From Caldilineaceae bacterium (GTDB lineage: Bacteria > Chloroflexota > Anaerolineae > Caldilineales > Caldilineaceae), in assembly GCA_026645575.1 (NCBI GenBank), contig JAPKMW010000123.1, positions 1 to 29,429 of the forward strand: 29,429 nt of DNA, in the 5' to 3' direction. This document shows positions 23,707 to 29,429 of this stretch, in pieces; within the stretch, counting starts at the first letter, position 1, and each line of letters opens with the position of its first letter. The notes under the pieces were generated by a model that worked only from the letters and a program-made list of their open reading frames with translations, made no database searches and was not told where the DNA came from. The position numbers and the translations under genes were made by a program.

Positions 23707-24048
23707 TCAAACCGCCACCAAGCCAAAGTATAACAGCGCAACATGCACCCCTGTACTGATCCAGAGCCAGCGCCGGACATAGGCGTCTTTGGTCTTATGG
23801 CGGAACCAGAACATGGCGACCCAAGCGCCCAGAAAGCCACCAGCCAATGCCAGCAGATTGAGCGTCGTCTCCGCCACCCGCCACTGTTTGCGTTGGGCGC
23901 GAAACTTGTCGAAGCCGTAGTAGAGAAAGGTGACAATGCCCAGCGCCAGCAACCACGCCGGGTAGAGGGGCAGGGTCGTGTTCTCAAAGATCCAAAAACC
24001 CAGCGCCACCATCAAGCTAAAAAAGATGAAATGGATGATCGTTTGCAT
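23707..24048 (-). CDS. DUF1294 family small membrane protein
   Basis: This 113-aa membrane protein has about three to four hydrophobic segments. The family signature is clear at YYGFDKFRAQRKQWRVAE, followed by LLALAGGFLGAW and FRHKTKD. DUF1294 proteins are of unknown function and often stand alone or fused to a cold-shock domain; no such fusion exists here. The final helix (WISTGVHVALLYFGLV) is probably membrane-embedded. The ribosome-binding site is weak. It converges with the 40-aa gene and lies downstream of the truncated desaturase on the same strand. Confidence 0.88.
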   Translation of the reverse strand: MQTIIHFIFFSLMVALGFWIFENTTLPLYPAWLLALGIVTFLYYGFDKFRAQRKQWRVAETTLNLLALAGGFLGAWVAMFWFRHKTKDAYVRRWLWISTGVHVALLYFGLVAV

Positions 24049-24109
24049 AATAGATTACACTGTTGCTTCTTCTTGCCAAGCGGTTAACCCGATTACTGCA
24101 TACTCGAAA

Positions 24110-24274
24110 TCACGTTCTGACCAAGGCCCACCATTTGGCTTGCTCAGGGTGCAGCCTAAGTTTAGCCATTGTAAATGGCTCACCAATGGCATCCTGTACA
24201 TAGCCCAGCGCAAGTTGTCTTAAATCAATCGTTTTTAAAAGAGGTGGCTGTGTCGCCAAAACTGCAGTTTGCAT
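24110..24274 (-). CDS. Possible 54-aa small protein
   Basis: An ATG at 24274 follows GGAGG with 8-nt spacing, giving a 54-aa product with a plausible amphipathic centre (LRQLALGYVQDAIGEPF) and no obvious membrane segment or family. Support rests on the ribosome-binding site and composition only. It could be chance. Confidence 0.4.
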   Translation of the reverse strand: MQTAVLATQPPLLKTIDLRQLALGYVQDAIGEPFTMAKLRLHPEQAKWWALVRT

Positions 24275-24319
24275 AGATTTAGCCTCCATCACCTATTCTA
24301 CCCAATTCAGTGCGAAACG

Positions 24320-24671
24320 TCAACGCGGCGCAACCCGCAACCCTCTTTCTTCGACTTTCACTGAGTGATCCGGTCGGCGGCGGACGCCGACGAATTGATA
24401 GATCAGCCATTCCAATGCCGGCCAGAAGCGAAGCACTTCCAGCACCGGGTTGAGATAGTCGGTGATCACACAGTAATAGGTGTCTTTTGTCCCTCGGTGG
24501 TGATTGCTATGTTGTGCCGGCGATTGCAACACGCCCAACCGCTGGAAAAAGGTGATGACCGGCCCATTTTCGGCCTTGGTGCGGTGCGCCCACTTATGGC
24601 AGCAGACCGGAGAGGAAATCGGTAATGAAAACACAGAGAACAACTTTGCCAACAAGTTCGAGTGCAAACAT
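24320..24671 (-). pseudogene. Internally deleted plasmanylethanolamine desaturase homologue (Kua/TMEM189/CarF family)
   Basis: The family makes the vinyl-ether bond of plasmalogens using a di-iron centre held by several His motifs in a membrane protein. From ATG 24671 behind AAGGAG (6-nt spacing) the sequence reads a hydrophobic start ending DFLSGLL, matching the family N-terminus, and stops at TAA 24594. In another frame the text resumes with CHKWAHRT, then FFQRLGVLQSPAQHSNHH and DYLNPVLEVLRFWPALE, the family C-terminus. The roughly 90 residues between, with the first His motifs (HW and RxHH types), are gone. The gene therefore has an internal deletion with a frameshift and should be inactive. 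Confidence 0.8.
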
Positions 24672-24693
24672 AGGTCTCTCCTTTGGGTGTGGT

Positions 24694-24758
24694 GATATTG
24701 GGTATTAGATATTGGGTATTAGATATTGGGTACTGGATAATACCCAATATCTAATACC
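24694..24758. repeat. Tandem 14-bp repeat and 18-bp perfect inverted repeat
   Basis: GATATTGGGTATTA repeats from 24694, 24708 and (partly) 24722. GGTATTAGATATTGGGTA (24715-24732) is the exact reverse complement of 24741-24758, with an 8-bp loop. The AT-rich run is unlike the surrounding GC-rich genes. It separates the truncated desaturase from the end of the macroglobulin gene. The rest of 24759-24808 is AT-rich with a CACGAAACACG-type word and no gene. Confidence 0.9.
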
Positions 24759-24808
24759 TCTCTTAATTCTTAATTCAGTTCACGCAACACACATCACGAA
24801 ACACGTTT

Positions 24809-27800
24809 CTACTGCCCCGGCGTCCCCAGCTCGACAACAATGCGTTGCGGCGTGGCGGTATCCTGCTTTTCTGGCGTGTAGTAGTCATACGCTTGACTGC
24901 TGGGCGTTTGCGCCCGGATCGGGAAGCGGGCTTGGAGCCGATAGGGGAGCCGGTAAATCTGTCCACTTGGCACATTGGTCATATAGACCAGAATCTGGCG
25001 ACCGGTCAACTCGTAGCGGGCAATGAGGCCCTGTGCGACCAGCGCATCCAGATCTTCGGTCAGGGGGCGAAAGCCGGGCGGAATGCCCAGATCGACCAGC
25101 AGCGTGCCGGCCACACCAGGCGCCAGCAACTCCACCTCGGCGGTGACATTGACCACATCATTCACCTGTAAGGCTGTACGGTCATAGGCCACATCAATGC
25201 GCACATCCTTTTCAGCAACCGGTGTGGGCGGGATGACTTCCCACGGCAGATAATATTGGGTGACGACTTGATACTGGAGCGCACGCTCACCCTCAACCGT
25301 GATCGCCACTTCATTGTCATTGACACTTAGATCATCAAAGCTGACAAGCTGCACCACATCGGCATTTTCGTCGGTGATGGTGAGCGTTTGAGTGCGGTCG
25401 CCGTTAATGGTCACGGTGACGGTGGCTAGGCCATCTTCGCCGCCTTGTTCCGCGGCCAGCAACAACGCTTTGAGCGCCAACACCGTGGTCTGTGTGCTGT
25501 AGAACATGCCGTTGGGATCGCGCTGACTGAGGATCGCGTCAATGGCGCCCTGCGCGACATCCAAATGTTGGCCCACCCGCAGCAGGGCAATGGCGGTCAT
25601 CGCCGCCGTTTCAATGTTGCTCACATTGCCATAACCGCCCATGTAGGTGGTCATCCCGCTACTCCAGGTGAAGTAGCCTTGCGTATCCGTTTCGGCACTG
25701 GTCAGCAATTGGCTAAGTAGTTGGTCGATCTGACCGGCTGACCCTTGCGGATCGGCGGCGATCAGCGCGTTGGCGAGCATGGCTGCCGCATAGGGATCAA
25801 GCGCAGCCGGCGGTGTTGTCAACGGTGAATTAGCCTGATTATTCTGCGTCTGCGCTTGCAGGTATTGGGCCAACTGCCCATGCAGATAGCCCACTGCCCG
25901 TTGCACCGGTTCGCTTGTGGCATAGCCGGCATCGGCCAACGCCCAGGTCACATAAGCGGTGGGCAGCAGGGCGCTATTGCCAAGCCCTTCCAACCCACTC
26001 TCAATCGTCATCCCTTGCGGATCCCAACTGCCATCCTCTTGTTGGCGTTGGAAGAGGAAGAGCGCTGTGCGTTCGATCAGGGCCGGATCGACATAGCTCA
26101 CCTGGCTCATGTCGGTGAACTCCATCAGCCCGTAGGCCGTGAGCATGGTCTGGGGTGGCGGGTCGCCAAAGAGACTAAAGCCGCCGGGCATCCCGCCCAC
26201 CTCGAAACTTAAGAGCCGCTGGTAGCCCAGGTTGATGTACTGCTCCGCTTGCAGTTGAATGCGCGGGTTGACCTGGTTGGTCGTCTTGAGGTAATCCAAC
26301 ACCAGCACGTTGGGATAGGTGGTGCTGCTGGTCTGTTCAAAACAGCCATAGGGTTGCTGCAACATCCCTTCCAATCCGTCGATCACCTGGCTGATGACGC
26401 CGGGATAAATTTTGACGGCAACCCGCCCCGTGCCGGAGATGGCATTCGGGGGCAAATCAAGCGCAAAGCGCTGGGTCGTCGTCAGTTTACCGCTCACCGC
26501 CACGGCCATTGCCTTGCCGTCGGGTAACACTTCGACCTGACGCAAGACGGCGTCGCTCATGGCGCTGCCGGTGGCGGTGATCTGGAAGTCATGAACGCCA
26601 AAACCAGTGACACGAATCGGCAGGTAGGCCGCCATCACTTCGTTGGGCGCCACGGTAAAGCGCAGCGTGGGCGTTTCAACAAATTCAAACCATGCTGCCG
26701 GGGCCACTTCCAGTGTGATCTCCTGCGCTTCGTCCAGATAGTTGAAGATGCTTACTGGCACCGCCACCTCATCGCCTACCGTCAGGAACCGGGGGAGATC
26801 CGGCTCGACAAAGAAATCCTGGAAGACCTTCATGCCGACTTCGGCGCTGCCCAGATTGCCGGCCTGATCCGACGCCAACACGCTAATGCGCCAGGTGGTG
26901 ATCGAATCAGCAATCGGCACCTGCACCTGGGCGTGACCGTCAGCATCGGTGGTCAACTCCGGTAGCCAGAAGAGCGTTTCCGGGAAGAATTGACGCAAGC
27001 GCGGCGGCTGGCGCTGGTTGCCTTGGGTGGCTGTCGTGATGTCCGCCATCTGTTCACTGGCGGGCATTGCCGCCGGTGCCGCTGCTTCCTCACCAGCCAT
27101 TGGCGCCGCTGGCGCCGCGCAACTCGTCCAGAAAAAGGCCAGACTCAGCAGCACCAACCCCAAGAAGATGTGACGGCGACGACGCGAACCGTCATAAAAG
27201 GCCAACCCCATGAGCGGCGCCATCAGCGCAATGCGATTTGCCCAACCCCAGGCCAGGGCGGAACGGGCATTGCCTGCCGACGCTGTAGCGTAATTCGTAA
27301 TTCGTGATTCGTAATTTATATCCCCCATCGCCACCAACTCTTCGGCAAAGAAACCACCCAGCGCCAGTTGTTTGGCGTGACCGGCGTTCTTCTGGTCATA
27401 GGGCGAGGGATCGTCGCTTTGCAAGGGGGAAAAGTCATGGATTTCGTAGCGCGACTCTTGCAGTTCGCGATCCAGCAAGAAGTAGGTGCGGGCAAAGCCC
27501 GGATCTTGCGCGCCGACAGCAAAGACCGATTCATCGACAATGTTTAAGCCCAGAACACCGGGCATGGGCGCGCCTTCCCGCTGTACCGTAATGTCAAGCG
27601 TGGCGGTGTCACCGGGGCGATAGACAGCGGCGTCGGTCTGAATGGCAACATCTGCCGGGGCCGGGTTGACCAGCACCAGCCGCCGGTCGCGCACAATCTG
27701 CCCCTGGTCGGTGATCACATAAGCGTTCAGTTCCAATGTACCCAACAAACTGCCGTCGAGATCGATGGCGGCCTGCGCCACCCCCTGCGCCACCGGCAGC

Positions 27801-29332
27801 GCGGCCAGGCCGAAGGTTTGCCGTCCCTTGATGATGTCGAGATAGGCCGTCGTCGCCTGGCCGGCGACATGAATATCAACGTTGAGCGTCTCGCCAATCT
27901 GATATTGCACCTTTTCCGGGCGCAGCAGAAGCGCCTGCGCATCACCAGAACTGCCTAAAGTAACTGTTTGTTCGGCGACCTGTCCTGCCTGATCCATGGC
28001 AATAAACGTCAAGGGGAGATCGCCGCTAGCCGGCGGTGTCAGCCGGATCGTTGCCAGGCCGAATTCATTCGTTGTCACCAACACCGTATCGGTCACCGCT
28101 CCCGTCACCGTATTGGTAACAGTGGTGGTCGGCACACCCGCCACACGAATCATCGTAACCGCCGCGCGCCCATCGGGATAGCTGCTTTGCAGATAGACAA
28201 GATTCTCCAGACCGGGGCGGAGAAAACCCGATTCCGGCACTGCTTCAATGAGAATCGTCTTTTCCGCAATGGTGATGCTTTCGTCTACCTGCTCGCTGTG
28301 GTTCGCCGTGTCGATGACAGTAATTTCCAGGTCAATCTGCGCCGTGTTGTTTTCCAGTTGACCGACAAAGCTATCGGGTGTCTGGAATTCGTAGGAATAG
28401 AAGCCAGCGTCGTCGGTCGTGCCGGTCAGTTCAAAGAGTTGGATGTGTTCGACATCCGTGACAAAACCTTTGATGATGACCTGACCGCCAGCCACCGGTT
28501 TGCCAAAGAAATATTGCGCGTCCACCGTCCCAGTGATAAGGTCGCCGGGCAGGTAGAACGCTTTGGCGCTTTGGAAGTTGATGGCAAAGCGGGGTAAGGT
28601 ATAGGGCTTCACTTCGACGGTGCGGCTGCTGGTAACCGGCCCCACCTCAGCGGTTAGCACATAGTCGCCACTGACGGCCTGGCTATCCAATTGAAAATCT
28701 GTGCTGGCAATGCCAAAAGCAGAGGTAGTTAGCGTTTTGCGCATCAGCTTGTTGCCGGCGGGATCGGCCACCGTTAGCACTAGCGGTTGCTCTTGCGCGG
28801 CTTTCAGGGCGGTGGTATCGAGCGCCAGCGCGCGCAGATGAATGACCTGCCCCGGCTGATAGACCGGCTTGTCGGTGCTGAGAAGGACATTGTAGACGCG
28901 GCCAACATAGACCTCCCGGCTGGTTTGCAACTGTCCATAGTTGGTGGTATCGGCCACGACCGTCAGCACTTGGTTGGGGTCACTGACCGTCGTCGGCACA
29001 GCAAAATGAACGTGAACCAGTCCGTTTTCGTCGGTTTTGCCGCTGAAGAGTTGTTGGACTTCGCCAGTCGGCGCATTTAATGTTACCCGCACGCGTGCAT
29101 CGGGCAGGCGTTCGCTACTATAAGGTGCATGAACTTGCACCAGCAGCGACCCTTTGCTTTCCGGCGCCAGATAATCGGTGGCGCCTAGCATGGCAATCCC
29201 TGTGGCGAGATCAGCCGGCGCCTCTTCGGCAAAAACTTCCGGCGGTGGTACAGGCGCCGGCGGCGGACAGCCCAATAGAAAGATGATCAACGGGATTAAG
29301 AGGCGGAATAGCCCATATCTGGCTGATGGCAT
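24809..29332 (-). CDS. Bacterial alpha-2-macroglobulin family lipoprotein with thioester
   Basis: This 1507-aa protease-trapping protein is thought to guard the cell surface by covalently capturing attacking proteases. ATG at 29332 follows GGAGGG at about 5-nt spacing. The signal peptide is short, with lipobox LLGC and Cys22 as the anchor. Macroglobulin-like domains fill roughly 50-650 (for example TDKPVYQPGQVIHLRALALD). The A2M core begins near 775 (FPETLFWLPELTTDADGHA), the thioester motif is PYGC997FEQ within the alpha-helical TED, and a receptor-binding-like domain lies near the end. Between 696 and 738 lie two hydrophobic segments and a second lipobox-like sequence LAFFWTSC738AAP, which I would not expect in this family. 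Partner PBP1C, common in proteobacteria, is not present. Confidence 0.93.
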   Translation of the reverse strand: MPSARYGLFRLLIPLIIFLLGCPPPAPVPPPEVFAEEAPADLATGIAMLGATDYLAPESKGSLLVQVHAPYSSERLPDARVRVTLNAPTGEVQQLFSGKTDENGLVHVHFAVPTTVSDPNQVLTVVADTTNYGQLQTSREVYVGRVYNVLLSTDKPVYQPGQVIHLRALALDTTALKAAQEQPLVLTVADPAGNKLMRKTLTTSAFGIASTDFQLDSQAVSGDYVLTAEVGPVTSSRTVEVKPYTLPRFAINFQSAKAFYLPGDLITGTVDAQYFFGKPVAGGQVIIKGFVTDVEHIQLFELTGTTDDAGFYSYEFQTPDSFVGQLENNTAQIDLEITVIDTANHSEQVDESITIAEKTILIEAVPESGFLRPGLENLVYLQSSYPDGRAAVTMIRVAGVPTTTVTNTVTGAVTDTVLVTTNEFGLATIRLTPPASGDLPLTFIAMDQAGQVAEQTVTLGSSGDAQALLLRPEKVQYQIGETLNVDIHVAGQATTAYLDIIKGRQTFGLAALPVAQGVAQAAIDLDGSLLGTLELNAYVITDQGQIVRDRRLVLVNPAPADVAIQTDAAVYRPGDTATLDITVQREGAPMPGVLGLNIVDESVFAVGAQDPGFARTYFLLDRELQESRYEIHDFSPLQSDDPSPYDQKNAGHAKQLALGGFFAEELVAMGDINYESRITNYATASAGNARSALAWGWANRIALMAPLMGLAFYDGSRRRRHIFLGLVLLSLAFFWTSCAAPAAPMAGEEAAAPAAMPASEQMADITTATQGNQRQPPRLRQFFPETLFWLPELTTDADGHAQVQVPIADSITTWRISVLASDQAGNLGSAEVGMKVFQDFFVEPDLPRFLTVGDEVAVPVSIFNYLDEAQEITLEVAPAAWFEFVETPTLRFTVAPNEVMAAYLPIRVTGFGVHDFQITATGSAMSDAVLRQVEVLPDGKAMAVAVSGKLTTTQRFALDLPPNAISGTGRVAVKIYPGVISQVIDGLEGMLQQPYGCFEQTSSTTYPNVLVLDYLKTTNQVNPRIQLQAEQYINLGYQRLLSFEVGGMPGGFSLFGDPPPQTMLTAYGLMEFTDMSQVSYVDPALIERTALFLFQRQQEDGSWDPQGMTIESGLEGLGNSALLPTAYVTWALADAGYATSEPVQRAVGYLHGQLAQYLQAQTQNNQANSPLTTPPAALDPYAAAMLANALIAADPQGSAGQIDQLLSQLLTSAETDTQGYFTWSSGMTTYMGGYGNVSNIETAAMTAIALLRVGQHLDVAQGAIDAILSQRDPNGMFYSTQTTVLALKALLLAAEQGGEDGLATVTVTINGDRTQTLTITDENADVVQLVSFDDLSVNDNEVAITVEGERALQYQVVTQYYLPWEVIPPTPVAEKDVRIDVAYDRTALQVNDVVNVTAEVELLAPGVAGTLLVDLGIPPGFRPLTEDLDALVAQGLIARYELTGRQILVYMTNVPSGQIYRLPYRLQARFPIRAQTPSSQAYDYYTPEKQDTATPQRIVVELGTPGQ
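27290..27318. repeat. Simple-repeat insertion read in frame in the macroglobulin gene
   Basis: On the coding strand the ATTACGAATCACGAATTACG word is read as NYESRITNYA (about residues 673-682). The same vocabulary appears in intergenic DNA at 239-280 and near 9180. It stands just before the internal hydrophobic segments. Confidence 0.75.
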
Positions 29333-29429
29333 AGAACCCTCCTTTGTTGTAGTAACCTGAGTTCGGAGTAAAAAAGGAGACAAACACCTCCGTGCGTTGG
29401 TAAAATACGAGTGACGAAATCGTTAGACC

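Noticed and set aside
24715..24758. Inverted repeat as an intrinsic terminator of the macroglobulin gene
   Set aside because: It is AT-rich, lies about 50-95 bp past the minus-strand stop, has no U-run and belongs to a tandem repeat; termination there is possible but not supported.
1..29429. tRNA, rRNA or integrase/attachment site marking a mobile island
   Set aside because: No cloverleaf, rRNA segment, integrase or matching end repeats were found by reading both strands.

Overview
The window is GC-rich, accessory-type bacterial DNA, most likely from a Chloroflexota (Caldilinea/Anaerolineae-like) genome. This rests on gene content and style rather than a marker gene: a DUF4058 protein, a CopC-CopD fusion, a bacterial alpha-2-macroglobulin lipoprotein, a TIGR03960-like radical SAM protein, many secreted lipoproteins, and two secreted proteins ending in a short (F)(L/M)P(V/L)(V/I)QR-type tail. 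No rRNA, tRNA, CRISPR array or intact transposase was seen.

Layout. 1-3.9 kb: an orphan sugar-type solute-binding lipoprotein, a repeat-rich gap with a broken GIY-YIG nuclease remnant, and a Rieske oxygenase with its own extended -10 promoter. 3.9-9.2 kb: two convergent secreted proteins, a 1257-aa beta-helix/Ig-like adhesin and a 480-aa protein with a Pro/Thr linker, both carrying the C-terminal tail. 9.5-15.7 kb: a forward run that looks copper-related. It has a small basic protein, a two-TM protein, a secreted protein with a duplicated domain bearing a four-histidine helical ladder, a TTG-started CopC with a C-terminal anchor, a CopC-CopD fusion, and a secreted RTX-type calcium-binding repeat protein. 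15.8-20.4 kb: an ABC sugar importer operon with two permeases and two paralogous binding lipoproteins, one Sec-type and one Tat-type, without its ATPase. 20.6-23.3 kb: DUF4058 and radical SAM genes, each behind a TGnTATAAT promoter. 23.5-24.7 kb: a 40-aa membrane miniprotein, a DUF1294 membrane protein, a possible 54-aa ORF, and a plasmanylethanolamine desaturase (Kua/CarF) homologue with an internal deletion. 24.8-29.3 kb: a 1507-aa alpha-2-macroglobulin on the minus strand with a thioester and an unusual internal membrane/lipobox-like segment.

Two themes stand out. First, the putative copper locus contains a protein I cannot assign to a family. In each of its two copies a helix carries His at i, i+4, i+8 and i+12, and the gene sits directly upstream of two CopC-containing genes. 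Second, palindromic and simple repeats sit at gene ends and also in frame inside genes: the adhesin N-terminus, the CopCD linker and the A2M middle region. In the copper locus TAGGG..GCGG palindromes overlap or touch stop codons. This looks like a dispersed palindromic element family that inserts without breaking reading frames.
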